A DNA stretch of 64,000 bases from Terrisporobacter petrolearius (GCF_032598785.1 NZ_CP102984.1); one strand, 5' to 3'; numbered from the stretch's first letter, positions 42,834 to 51,634 are shown. Program-made: numbers and translations. Notes: generated from the letters alone by a model not told the origin.

Positions 42834-43810
42834 TGAAGAATAAAGCACAAGACTGTATTCATTGTAAATTATGTACTAAAAATTGTGATTTTTTAAATAA
42901 ATATAATATGGATTTGGAAGGTTTCTCAAAAAGAGAAGATTTGGCTTATAATTGTTTTCTTTGTGGAAAATGCAAATCTGTTTGTCCTAAAGATATTGAT
43001 GGAAAAGAAATTGCATTAAGTATGAGAAAAGAAAAGATTAAGAATAATAATAATGCTATAATGGATAAGGATTATAATATGCTTTTGAAAGAAAAAAATC
43101 CTTATATTTTTGCAAACTATAAAAATTCAAATAAAAAATCAGTATTATTTCCAGGATGCAATTTTGTATCATTTTTTCCTAAAACAGGAAAAGTATTAAT
43201 AGATGAGCTTAAAAAATATGACATTGGTGTTATTTTTGATTGCTGTCAAAAACCAATAGAAGAATTAGGTTTACAAGATGATGCAAATAAAAATTTACAA
43301 TCTTTAAGAAATAAGATAAAAGAAGAGAATATTGAGGAAATAATAGTAGTGTGTCCAAACTGTTATTATTTTTTAAATGAGAAGTTAGATATAAAGATAA
43401 TAACTATTTATGAAAAATTAAAAGAACTTAATCTAGGGAAAAGTATAAAGGAAGAAACTCTTCCTATTTACTATCCTTGCCCAGACAGAGAAGAGCAATT
43501 ATTTTTTAATACAATAAAACATTTTTTAGAAGGAGAAATAAAAAATTCATTTAAAGATACTCAGTGTTGTGGATTGGGAGGGTGTGCCAGCTCTAAAGAA
43601 AGTGAATTATCGACAAAATTTGCAAAATCAGTATCCTTAGCAGGAGAAGAAAAACTATTTACTTATTGTGCATCTTGCGTTGGGAATTTTAGACGAAAAG
43701 GATTTTTAAATTCTTATCATCTGCTTCCATTAGTGTTAAATGTAGAAGAAGAAGTACCTTTAGGCATGAAATCTTTGTTTAATAGAGCTATGTTTAAATT
43801 TAGAAAATAA
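42833..43810 (+). CDS. (4Fe-4S) and CCG-domain oxidoreductase-like protein
   Basis: 325 aa. The N-terminus has two ferredoxin-type cluster motifs, CIHCKLCTKNC and CFLCGKCKSVCP. The C-terminal part carries heterodisulfide-reductase-type Cys-rich (CCG) blocks: CCQKPIEELG, then CCGLGGCASSKES and CASCVGNF. This layout matches HdrD/GlpC-like electron transfer subunits that act on thiols or quinones at the membrane. It is translationally coupled to the TVP38 gene, an unusual partnership that suggests a redox step in that pathway. Confidence 0.85.
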   Translation: MKNKAQDCIHCKLCTKNCDFLNKYNMDLEGFSKREDLAYNCFLCGKCKSVCPKDIDGKEIALSMRKEKIKNNNNAIMDKDYNMLLKEKNPYIFANYKNSNKKSVLFPGCNFVSFFPKTGKVLIDELKKYDIGVIFDCCQKPIEELGLQDDANKNLQSLRNKIKEENIEEIIVVCPNCYYFLNEKLDIKIITIYEKLKELNLGKSIKEETLPIYYPCPDREEQLFFNTIKHFLEGEIKNSFKDTQCCGLGGCASSKESELSTKFAKSVSLAGEEKLFTYCASCVGNFRRKGFLNSYHLLPLVLNVEEEVPLGMKSLFNRAMFKFRK

Positions 43811-43849
43811 AAAAAATATTATTTAATTATAAGATAAAGGAGTGAGGGT

Positions 43850-45073
43850 ATGAAAAAAATTATATCAATTTTAATGTGTGCAATTATAATGTTATCTATG
43901 GTTGCTTGTGGAAAAAGCAATAATACTGCTACAAATGTAGATGATATGAAATGGGAAGAAGTATTAGAAAAAGCAAAAGGTAGTACAGTTACATTTTATG
44001 GATGGGGTGGAGACGAAGAGTTAAATGCTTGGTTAGATAATGTTTTCGCACCAAAAATGAAAGAAAAATACGATATAAAAATGGAAAGAGTTCCAATGGA
44101 TATAGACCAAGTACTTAGTCAGTTATCAGGTGAAATACAAGCTGGCGAAGAAGATGGAAGTATAGACATGATATGGATAAATGGTGAAAACTTTAAGTCA
44201 GCTAAAGAAAATAACATGCTTTACGGACCATTTTTAGAAAAACTTCCAAATGCAGAGAAATATCTTGATTTAAATGCAGATGAAAACAAAAATGATTTTG
44301 GATTCCCAACTGAAGGATATGAAGCGCCTTACGGAAAAGCTCAGTTAGTATTTATGAATGATAGTGCAGTTACGAAAAATGCACCAAGTAGTACAAAAGA
44401 ATTATTAGAATTTGCTAAAGAAAACAAAGGTAAGGTTACATATCCAGCTCTACCTGATTTTACAGGAAGTGCTTTTGTTCGTAATGTAATATACGATATA
44501 TGTGGATATGAACAATTCCAAGATATGAAAGAGGACAAAGAAACTGTTAAAAAAGAAATACAACCAGCACTTGACTATTTAGTTGAATTAAACAAGTATT
44601 TATGGAATAAAGGTAAATCTTTCCCAGCAGACTCAACTCAATTAGATAATATGTTTAAAGATAATGAAGTAGTAATGAATATGACTTATTCAGCTTATGC
44701 AGTTGCTAGAGGAATAGAAAATGGAAGTTACACTGATACTACAAAAACTTTCTTATTTGATAAAGGAACTATAGGGAATACAAATTATATGGCTATAGCT
44801 AAAAATAGTGGAAATAAAGCTGGGGCAATGGTAGCTATAAATGAAATGATAAGTGCAGAAATACAAGCATCAAGACTTGAAAAGTTAAAAACTATACCTG
44901 TAGTTGACAATAGTAAATTAAGTAAAGAGGAAAAAGCAGCATTTGATAAAGTTGATATAGGAAAAGGTGCAATACCTCAAGATGAATTATTATCAAAAAG
45001 ACTTCCTGAAATGCCAGCTGGTTTAGTTCCAATAATTGAAGAAATATGGTTAGAAGAGGTTGTTGGAAAATAA
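43850..45073 (+). CDS. ABC transporter substrate-binding lipoprotein (YnjB-like)
   Basis: 407 aa, lipobox LSMVACG at the N-terminus. VTFYGWGGDEELNAWLDNVF and the DMIWINGENFKSAKENNMLYGPF block fit the YnjB family of extracellular solute-binding proteins. Only 39 bases separate it from the Fe-S gene. AAAGGAGTGAGGGT is the ribosome binding site. Its stop overlaps the permease start by one base. E. coli YnjB has been suggested to bind thiamine-like compounds, but the ligand here is unknown. Confidence 0.85.
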   Translation: MKKIISILMCAIIMLSMVACGKSNNTATNVDDMKWEEVLEKAKGSTVTFYGWGGDEELNAWLDNVFAPKMKEKYDIKMERVPMDIDQVLSQLSGEIQAGEEDGSIDMIWINGENFKSAKENNMLYGPFLEKLPNAEKYLDLNADENKNDFGFPTEGYEAPYGKAQLVFMNDSAVTKNAPSSTKELLEFAKENKGKVTYPALPDFTGSAFVRNVIYDICGYEQFQDMKEDKETVKKEIQPALDYLVELNKYLWNKGKSFPADSTQLDNMFKDNEVVMNMTYSAYAVARGIENGSYTDTTKTFLFDKGTIGNTNYMAIAKNSGNKAGAMVAINEMISAEIQASRLEKLKTIPVVDNSKLSKEEKAAFDKVDIGKGAIPQDELLSKRLPEMPAGLVPIIEEIWLEEVVGK

Positions 45074-45939
45074 TGAAAAAGAAATATACGCCTTATATAT
45101 TGTTAATACCACAAATATTACTTCTAATAATATTTATAATAGGGCTTATTAATGGAATCACCCAAAGTTTTGGGGTGATTCCTACTTTTGGTTTAGAGAA
45201 GCCCACATTAAAATACTACATGGAAGTACTTTCGTCACCACAGATGAAATCTTCAATTATGTTTAGTTTATATATAGCTTTTTTATCATCAATGTTTTCT
45301 GTTTTGTTAGGCACATTAATTTGTGTAATAATAGTAATAAACAAAAAAACTAAATGGTTTTATGAAAAGTTAATTGAGATACCGATTGTAGTTCCACATA
45401 TAGTTGTGGCCATTTTTATATTAAACATTTTTTCTAAAAGTGGACTTATGGCTAGAATTTTAGCATCTATTGGTATTATTTCTTCGCCAGATCAATTTTT
45501 AAATTTGATTTATGATAAATATGGAATAGGAATAATGTTAGCATATTTATGGAAGGAGATACCTTTTATAATTTATTTTGTACTATCTATTATGTCAAAT
45601 ATTAATGATAGTTTAGGAGAAGCAGCCATAAACTTGGGTGCTAGTAAGTATGAAACATTTAAAAAAGTAACGCTACCTTTATGTAAAAATACAATACTAA
45701 GTGGATTTTTAATCATATTTGTATTTTCACTGGGAGCATATGAAATACCTCAATTATTAGGTCCTACACTGCCCAAAGCTTTGCCTGTTCTTTCTTATAT
45801 TCAATATATTCATCCAAATTTACAGAACAGACCATATGCTATGGCACTAAATGGAATAATAATTATAATTTCTTTAATAGCTGCAATTATTTACTACAAT
45901 TTAATAAAAAATAATATACCATCAATGAAAAAAAAGTAG
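45073..45939 (+). CDS. ABC transporter permease, first subunit (YnjC-like)
   Basis: 288 aa with six transmembrane helices; the EAA loop is EAAINLGASKYETFKKVTLPL. In E. coli YnjC the two permease halves are fused; here they are separate genes. ATG 45073 overlaps the SBP stop (TAATG). A 13-bp hairpin with one bulge (45154-45182) lies inside its first 100 bases. Forms the importer with the next gene and YnjB/YnjD homologues. Confidence 0.88.
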   Translation: MKKKYTPYILLIPQILLLIIFIIGLINGITQSFGVIPTFGLEKPTLKYYMEVLSSPQMKSSIMFSLYIAFLSSMFSVLLGTLICVIIVINKKTKWFYEKLIEIPIVVPHIVVAIFILNIFSKSGLMARILASIGIISSPDQFLNLIYDKYGIGIMLAYLWKEIPFIIYFVLSIMSNINDSLGEAAINLGASKYETFKKVTLPLCKNTILSGFLIIFVFSLGAYEIPQLLGPTLPKALPVLSYIQYIHPNLQNRPYAMALNGIIIIISLIAAIIYYNLIKNNIPSMKKK

Positions 45940-45947
45940 GTGATAAG

Positions 45948-46757
45948 GTGAAAAATAATAAAATTAATAAGATTATATTAATTATAATGAGCATATGTAT
46001 AATTTTGCCTATAATAAATTTGATAATATGGTCCTTTACGGAAAGATGGGCCTGGCCTGACTTATTACCACAGTGTTGCTCATTAAGGGCACTAAATGAA
46101 ATTTTTTCTAGAAAAAGTGAAATGATTCAACTATTTGCATCCAGCATATTACTTTCTTTTGTAGTTGCCATATTGTCAGTTATAATTGGTATTATGACTG
46201 CTAGAGCTTTTGTATTTTACGATTTTAAATTTAAAAAACAACTTTATTTTTCGACTTTATTGCCATTTTTAATACCATCCACAGTGTTTGCTATGGGAAT
46301 ACATGTAATGTTTATAAAATGGGGATTAAGTAATAGTATTTTGGGAGTTATTATTGTTCACTTAATTTACTCTCTACCTTATGCAACAAGACTCTTGATG
46401 GATGGAACAATGGCTATTGGTAATAAACTTGAAGAACAAGCTCAGGTTCTTGGAGCTACACAATTTCAAGCTTTCACTAAAACAACTTTGCCTATTTTGT
46501 CTCCAGTTATTTTATCATCCATTAGTATGTCATATATAATATCTTTTAGTCAGTATTTTTTAACATTGCTAATAGGTGGTGGCAAAGTTAAAACCTTTGC
46601 CATTGTAATGTTTCCATACTTATCAGGAGGAGATAGAAATATGGCATCCACGTATTCTTTAGTATTTTTAGGTATAACAATAATAATATTTAGTGTTTTT
46701 CAAGTTGCAGTTTCTAAAATTAATAAAAATATAAGCAGAGACTTTTATGGTATATAG
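45948..46757 (+). CDS. ABC transporter permease, second subunit
   Basis: 269 aa with six transmembrane helices and the EAA motif EEQAQVLGATQFQAFTKTTLPI. Start codon GTG, preceded by TAGGTGATAAG. It corresponds to the second half of fused YnjC-type permeases. The ARGUMENT for the same importer is spacing: eight bases after the first permease and 16 before the ATPase. Confidence 0.87.
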   Translation: MKNNKINKIILIIMSICIILPIINLIIWSFTERWAWPDLLPQCCSLRALNEIFSRKSEMIQLFASSILLSFVVAILSVIIGIMTARAFVFYDFKFKKQLYFSTLLPFLIPSTVFAMGIHVMFIKWGLSNSILGVIIVHLIYSLPYATRLLMDGTMAIGNKLEEQAQVLGATQFQAFTKTTLPILSPVILSSISMSYIISFSQYFLTLLIGGGKVKTFAIVMFPYLSGGDRNMASTYSLVFLGITIIIFSVFQVAVSKINKNISRDFYGI

Positions 46758-46773
46758 GAAATAGGTGAAATAA

Positions 46774-47796
46774 ATGAGTTTAAGATTAGAAAATTTAAAA
46801 GTAAATATGGGAGGAAATGAAATCCTTCATAATATAAATTTAGATATGAACAGTGGAGAGTTTATCTCTCTTTTAGGTCCTTCAGGTTGTGGTAAAAGTA
46901 CTTTGTTAAAAACTATAGCAGGATTAAATGATTTACAAGAAGGTAGAGTGGTTTTACTTGAAAATGAAATTCAAAACATATCTCCTGAAAAAAGAGGAAC
47001 AGTAATAGTTTTTCAAGACTTAAGGTTATTTCCTCACTTATCAGTGGAAAAAAACATTGCCTTTGCCATGGATTTAAATAAAATTAATAAACAAAAGCAA
47101 AAAGAAGTTGTAAGTAAATTACTTAAAAACGTTCAGTTAGAAGGATTTGAAAAAAGAAAAATAAAAGAACTGTCAGGGGGACAGATGCAAAGGGTAGCCC
47201 TTGCTAGAGCACTTGCTGCAAATCCCAATATACTGCTTCTTGACGAGCCATTTTCTGGTTTAGATGAAAAGTTACGACTTGAAATGGGGCAACTTGTGAA
47301 AAAACTTCAAAGAGAAAATAATATGACAATGATATTAGTTACTCATGACAAAAATGAGGCATTACAGCTCTCTGATAGAATAGCTCTTATGATGCACGGT
47401 GATATAATTCAGTATGATAAACCTTATAATATTTATAGTTCACCTATTTCAAAAGAAGTGGCTGATTATTTTGGCAGAAATAACTACTTTGTAGGGGAAG
47501 TTGTGAAAAATATTTTTAAATGCCGTAACTTTAAATTAAATTGTGATAAAAAAGATGGTAAGTATGAAATTATGGTTAGACCATCAAGTATAGAAATAGA
47601 TGAAAAGAAAAAAGACTATGAAATTAATGAAATTATATATATAGGAGATTTTGTGGAATTTGTTTTAAGGAAAAACAAGGAAAAAATATTGGTGAAATCT
47701 AGTTCTAAAATTTTAAGTAATAACAATATAAAAGTAAATAATAAAGTAGGAATAAAAATAAGAGAGGAAGAAGTTTCTTTCTTTAAATTTGAATAA
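46774..47796 (+). CDS. ABC transporter ATPase with C-terminal regulatory domain (YnjD-like)
   Basis: 340 aa. Walker A LGPSGCGKSTL, signature LSGGQMQRVAL, Walker B ILLLDEPFSGLDE and H-loop VTHDKNEAL are complete. Residues about 235-340 add a TOBE-like beta domain (YEIMVRPSSIEID), as in spermidine and iron importers. The gene overlaps the reading frame leading into the nucleoside hydrolase; the hydrolase start codon is 14 bases past its stop. Confidence 0.92.
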   Translation: MSLRLENLKVNMGGNEILHNINLDMNSGEFISLLGPSGCGKSTLLKTIAGLNDLQEGRVVLLENEIQNISPEKRGTVIVFQDLRLFPHLSVEKNIAFAMDLNKINKQKQKEVVSKLLKNVQLEGFEKRKIKELSGGQMQRVALARALAANPNILLLDEPFSGLDEKLRLEMGQLVKKLQRENNMTMILVTHDKNEALQLSDRIALMMHGDIIQYDKPYNIYSSPISKEVADYFGRNNYFVGEVVKNIFKCRNFKLNCDKKDGKYEIMVRPSSIEIDEKKKDYEINEIIYIGDFVEFVLRKNKEKILVKSSSKILSNNNIKVNNKVGIKIREEEVSFFKFE

Positions 47797-47809
47797 AAGA
47801 GGATTAATT

Positions 47810-48676
47810 ATGAAAAATATAATATTTGATTGTGACAATACTTATGGAGTACCAGATTGTGATGTAGATGATGGACTTACATTAATATATTTACTGGGAA
47901 ATAAAGATGCAAATCTATTAGGAGTAACTACTACTTATGGAAATAATAAGGTGGAAGTAGTTTATCCAAATACTTTAAAGATGATAAAAGAATTAAAAGT
48001 TGATAATCTGCCTGTTTTTGAAGGAGGAAAGGATCCAAATGATTTAGATAATAAGGCAAGTGATTATTTAGTGAAAATGGCAAATGAATATGACGGAGAA
48101 TTATCTATACTAGCAACAGGGTCTTTGACTAATCTCTATGGAGCTTATCTAAAAGATAATAATTTTTTTGAAAAAGTCAAAGAAATCGTTTTAATGGGAG
48201 GAATAACTGAGCCATTAATATTTGCTAAAAGACAAATGGATGAGTTAAATTTCTCTTGTGATCCGATAGCAACGTATACTGTTTTAACAAAAGGTAATAA
48301 TGTTTCTGTAATTACTGGAAATAACTGTTTGAAGGTTCTTGTTACGAGAGATGACTACGAAAGAGAGTTAAGTGATTATACAAATCCTATAGTACCATAT
48401 ATAAAAAATAGTGTAGATTATTGGTTTGATTATAATTTAGATAAATTTGGAATTGATGGAACGTATAATTGGGACGTTACTGCTGCAGTTTATTTAATGA
48501 GACCAGAATTATTTAAAAAAAATATGTACAAAATGAATTTAACTGTTGAAGATTTAGAAAGAGGATTTTTACATATTAATGGAGAAAATAATTGTACTTT
48601 GAACCTTCCTACAATAGATAATGAAGAGCTTTATAACAAGGATATTTACAATACATGGAAAGGTGTTGAAATATAA
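47810..48676 (+). CDS. Nucleoside hydrolase (IunH-like) with extended Asp motif
   Basis: 288 aa enzyme cleaving N-glycosidic bonds of nucleosides. The Ca2+-binding N-terminal motif, usually DTDPGxDD, reads FDCDNTYGVPDCDVDDGLTL with eight extra residues between Asp9 and the terminal DD (20-21), a subfamily trait. GELSILATGSLTNLYGAY, VLMGGITEP and NFSCDPIATYTVL match the ribose-binding blocks. ATG 47810 follows AAGAGGATTAATT. Last gene of the YnjBCD-like operon, suggesting that the imported ligand is a nucleoside or a related N-glycoside. Confidence 0.88.
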   Translation: MKNIIFDCDNTYGVPDCDVDDGLTLIYLLGNKDANLLGVTTTYGNNKVEVVYPNTLKMIKELKVDNLPVFEGGKDPNDLDNKASDYLVKMANEYDGELSILATGSLTNLYGAYLKDNNFFEKVKEIVLMGGITEPLIFAKRQMDELNFSCDPIATYTVLTKGNNVSVITGNNCLKVLVTRDDYERELSDYTNPIVPYIKNSVDYWFDYNLDKFGIDGTYNWDVTAAVYLMRPELFKKNMYKMNLTVEDLERGFLHINGENNCTLNLPTIDNEELYNKDIYNTWKGVEI

Positions 48677-48877
48677 AAAAAAGGTAAAATAAGCAAATGA
48701 ACATAATAATTATAACAATTGTATTATTATATAAGCATTAAGTATAATGGTGTTTTGCATCTAAATAATAGAGCAAATTAGAACCTTAAATTTAAATTTA
48801 AATTTTACTAATAATTTTACTTAGAATAGTTTAGACTAATAAGTGAAGTTAGATTGACATAAAGTAATAAAAAGGAG

Positions 48878-48910
48878 AGAAAACGTTGACATAAATAGAA
48901 AACGTTATTA
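48878..48910 (+). promoter_or_regulatory. Two cre-like sites in the symporter promoter
   Basis: AGAAAACGTTGACA (48878-48891) and AGAAAACGTTATTA (48897-48910), 19 bases apart, match the CcpA cre consensus TGAAAACGTTTTCA at 11 and 10 of 14 positions. One overlaps the -35 box, the other the spacer, so binding would repress. Confidence 0.45.
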
Positions 48911-48914
48911 TAAT
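48886..48914 (+). promoter_or_regulatory. Promoter of the dicarboxylate symporter gene
   Basis: Perfect TTGACA and TATAAT boxes with a 17-base spacer, 45 bases before the start codon. Confidence 0.85.
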
Positions 48915-48958
48915 TAAACACGTGACAATAAATAAAAACTGAGGAGGAAGAGATAATT

Positions 48959-50164
48959 ATGAAGAAAAAAATAGGATTAGTGCCTAAACTGATTTTAGGA
49001 ATTATTGTAGGGATTTTATTAGGAAGTTATGCTCCAGAGGTTTTGGTTAGAGTATTAATTACTGCTAGTACTTTATTTTCAGCATTTTTAAAATTTGTAA
49101 TACCATTTATAATAATTGGATTTGTAACAGCAGGAATAGCCGACCTAGCAACAGGAGCAGGGAAATTATTAGGAATAACAACAGGGATAGCTTATGGATC
49201 TACAATAGTAGCAGGTACAGCAGCTTTCTTAGTTGCATCAACAATATTCCCAGCATTTATTGATTCAAGTGTAGCATCACAAATAGGAGATCCAGAGGCA
49301 GGAATGCTATCTCCATTCTTTACTATACCACTAGAACCAATGGTAGATGTGACAGCAGCAATCGTTTTTGCATTTACAATAGGCCTTGGTATATCATCAC
49401 TTAGAAATAATGGAAAAGGCGAAGCTTTACATAAAGTATTCCAAGAATTCCAAGAGATTGTAACAAAAACTTTAGCAACTGTAATAATACCATTATTGCC
49501 AGTATATATAGCAGGTACTTTTGCAAATATAACTTATGCAGGACAAGTTGGGGCAATCTTAGGAGTATTCTGGAAAGTATTCCTTATAGTAATACCAATG
49601 CATTTAATATACTTAGTAATACAATTTACAGTGGCAGGAACAATATCTGGTAAAAATCCATTCAAAATGCTAAAAAATCAAATACCTGGTTATTTAACAG
49701 CAGTAGGAACACAGTCTTCTGCAGCGACTATTCCAGTTAACGTTGAATGTGCAAAAAACAATGGAATAAGTAAAGAAATAAGAGAATTTTGTGTGCCACT
49801 ATGTGCAACAATTCACTTATCTGGATCAATAATATCAGTTACATCATTTGCAGTAGCAGTATTAATGATGAATAATATGGACTTTGGATTTGGAGTAATG
49901 TTACCATTTATATTAATGTTGGGTATAGCTATGGTTGCAGCACCAGGTGCACCAGGTGGAGCTATAATGAGTGCATTACCATTTTTACCTATGATAGGAA
50001 TACCATCTGATGGTGGTCTTGCAAGTTTAATGATAGCATTATACTTAACTCAAGATAGTTTCGGAACAGCTGCAAACGTATCAGGAGATAATGCAATAGC
50101 AGCGGTAGTTGACCATATAAACCAAAAAATGAATAAAAAAGAAAAATTCAAAAAAATTGTTTAA
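48959..50164 (+). CDS. Dicarboxylate/amino acid:cation symporter (DAACS)
   Basis: 401-aa GltP/SstT-type membrane transporter. About eight TMs plus two re-entrant loops; the substrate-binding blocks TQSSAATIPVNVECAKNNG, CATIHLSGSII and APGAPGGAIMSALPF are present. Asn and Asp near the C-terminus (LTQDSFGTAANVSGDNAIAA) complete the site. The AATIPV and SGSII contexts point to serine/threonine or glutamate/dicarboxylate import with Na+. GAGGAGGAAG is the ribosome binding site. Probable catabolite control through the cre-like sites. Confidence 0.9.
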   Translation: MKKKIGLVPKLILGIIVGILLGSYAPEVLVRVLITASTLFSAFLKFVIPFIIIGFVTAGIADLATGAGKLLGITTGIAYGSTIVAGTAAFLVASTIFPAFIDSSVASQIGDPEAGMLSPFFTIPLEPMVDVTAAIVFAFTIGLGISSLRNNGKGEALHKVFQEFQEIVTKTLATVIIPLLPVYIAGTFANITYAGQVGAILGVFWKVFLIVIPMHLIYLVIQFTVAGTISGKNPFKMLKNQIPGYLTAVGTQSSAATIPVNVECAKNNGISKEIREFCVPLCATIHLSGSIISVTSFAVAVLMMNNMDFGFGVMLPFILMLGIAMVAAPGAPGGAIMSALPFLPMIGIPSDGGLASLMIALYLTQDSFGTAANVSGDNAIAAVVDHINQKMNKKEKFKKIV

Positions 50165-50213
50165 TATGAATTCATATATTTGATCAAATAAGTTAAACAT
50201 AAATTAACGAAAA

Positions 50214-50260
50214 AGAAGGTATCCTAAAATTATTTTTAATTTTAAGATATTTTCTTTTTT
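50214..50260 (+). terminator. Terminator after the symporter gene
   Basis: AAGAAGGTATCCTAAAATTA folds on TAATTTTAAGATATTTTCTT with a few mismatches and ends in T residues. Confidence 0.65.
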
Positions 50261-50452
50261 ATTATAAAAGAAAATTATAATTATTTATATCTCAAAAAAA
50301 TCCTATTTTTAATTATAAATACAATACTATTAATTAACTTACTTATGTAACAGATTTTAAATTTATGATATTATAATAAGGTATAAAAATTAAAGAATAT
50401 TTATACTTATTATAATTTAAAGTGTGTTTTAGTATGGAGGGAGAACTTACAA

Positions 50453-51136
50453 ATGATAAAAGCGCAAATAAGAGATCAACTTATAAAAGGATTAACTGAT
50501 GATAATGTTATAGATTTATTTCAACGTAACATGATGCCTCTTAACCAGCTTATGTCTTATTATCGTTGTGCAATTATGGAAGTGGAAACAAAATTTAAAG
50601 TATTGAATGAACAATTTTCCCTTCAATATGATAGAAACCCAATAGAAACAATAAAATCAAGACTAAAGTCCCCTGAGGGCATAGTAAAAAAATTAAAGCG
50701 TAAAGGATATCCATTTTCTCTTGAATCAATAGAGGAAAATATAAATGATATTGCAGGTATAAGAGTAATTTGTTCTTTCACAGAAGATATATATTTACTG
50801 GCCGAATGCTTATTGCAACAAGATGATATAACTTTAGTAGAAGTTAAGGATTATATAAGACATCCAAAGGAAAGTGGATATAGAAGCTTGCATTTAATTA
50901 TAGAAGTTCCAATTTTTTTAGAAAATGAAAAGAAAAATATGAAGGTTGAAGTTCAGTTAAGAACTATAGCTATGGATTTTTGGGCAAGCTTAGAGCATAA
51001 GTTACGTTATAAAAAGGATATACCTCAAGAAGAAGCAGATATTCTTGCTAAAAACTTAGTAGAATGTGCTGAAATTAGCGCTGACCTTGATAATCGTATG
51101 GAGCAGATAAGAAATAAAATATTGAAAAATAGTTAG
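50453..51136 (+). CDS. Small alarmone synthetase (GTP pyrophosphokinase, RelQ/YjbM type)
   Basis: 227-aa synthetase-only RelA/SpoT homologue making (p)ppGpp. DRNPIETIKSRLKSPEGIVK, NDIAGIRVICSF, the G-loop ESGYRSLHLIIEV and VEVQLRTIAMDFWASLEHKL are the conserved blocks. There is no HD hydrolase or regulatory domain. Like RelQ it has a helical C-terminus for tetramer formation. GGAGGGAGAACTTACAA is the ribosome binding site. Stress-responsive single gene ended by a terminator. Confidence 0.93.
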   Translation: MIKAQIRDQLIKGLTDDNVIDLFQRNMMPLNQLMSYYRCAIMEVETKFKVLNEQFSLQYDRNPIETIKSRLKSPEGIVKKLKRKGYPFSLESIEENINDIAGIRVICSFTEDIYLLAECLLQQDDITLVEVKDYIRHPKESGYRSLHLIIEVPIFLENEKKNMKVEVQLRTIAMDFWASLEHKLRYKKDIPQEEADILAKNLVECAEISADLDNRMEQIRNKILKNS

Positions 51137-51142
51137 CAATTT

Positions 51143-51176
51143 AAGTCATATGGGTATATATCCATATGACTTTTTA
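51143..51176 (+). terminator. Terminator after the alarmone synthetase gene
   Basis: AAGTCATATGG / CCATATGACTT stem, eight-base loop, T run. Confidence 0.85.
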
Positions 51177-51277
51177 TTTTGAAAATTTTAATTACATTTT
51201 AAATTATTATTTATATATAAACTGAAATGAATAATACTAATTATAATAAAGTACATAAAACTTAGGAGGAAAAAATT

Positions 51278-51634
51278 ATGGATTTAAAAGAAATAATGCA
51301 ATATAATACTTTTGTAGTGTTAGGAGATACATTAAATGAAGAAAAATATGCTTATAAGATAAAACATGAGCTGATAAATAGCAATTATAAAGTATATTCT
51401 GTTGGAAAAGAACTAAAGTCTATTAATGATATTGATGAAGAAATAGATATAATTGATTTATGTATTAATCCTCCTGCAGGAATAAAATTATTAAAAGAAA
51501 ATAAAAAGAAATTTAAAGGTGTTGTTATACAACCAGGAGCAGGCAGTGATGAAATTATTAAATTTTTAGATGAAAATAATTATGATTACATAGATGGATG
51601 TTTGTTGGTTGGAATTAGACTTTACTCTAAGTAA
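51278..51634 (+). CDS. CoA-binding (CoA_binding_2) domain protein
   Basis: 118 aa Rossmann-like single domain. VVLGDTLNEEKYAYKIKHEL at the N-terminus, the DIIDLCINPPAGIKLLKE block and GVVIQPGAGSDEIIKFL are those of the YccU-type CoA-binding proteins. YccU proteins usually have GASxxPxK where this has GDTLNEEKYA. Physiological role is unknown. Ribosome binding site TTAGGAGG. Confidence 0.85.
   Translation: MDLKEIMQYNTFVVLGDTLNEEKYAYKIKHELINSNYKVYSVGKELKSINDIDEEIDIIDLCINPPAGIKLLKENKKKFKGVVIQPGAGSDEIIKFLDENNYDYIDGCLLVGIRLYSK

Larger units (their letters stand above)
48677..48958 (+). other. Intergenic region with regulated promoter
   Basis: Holds a perfect promoter and two cre-like sites (listed separately). 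The 200 bases before them show only weak AT-rich hairpins near 48700. Confidence 0.5.
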
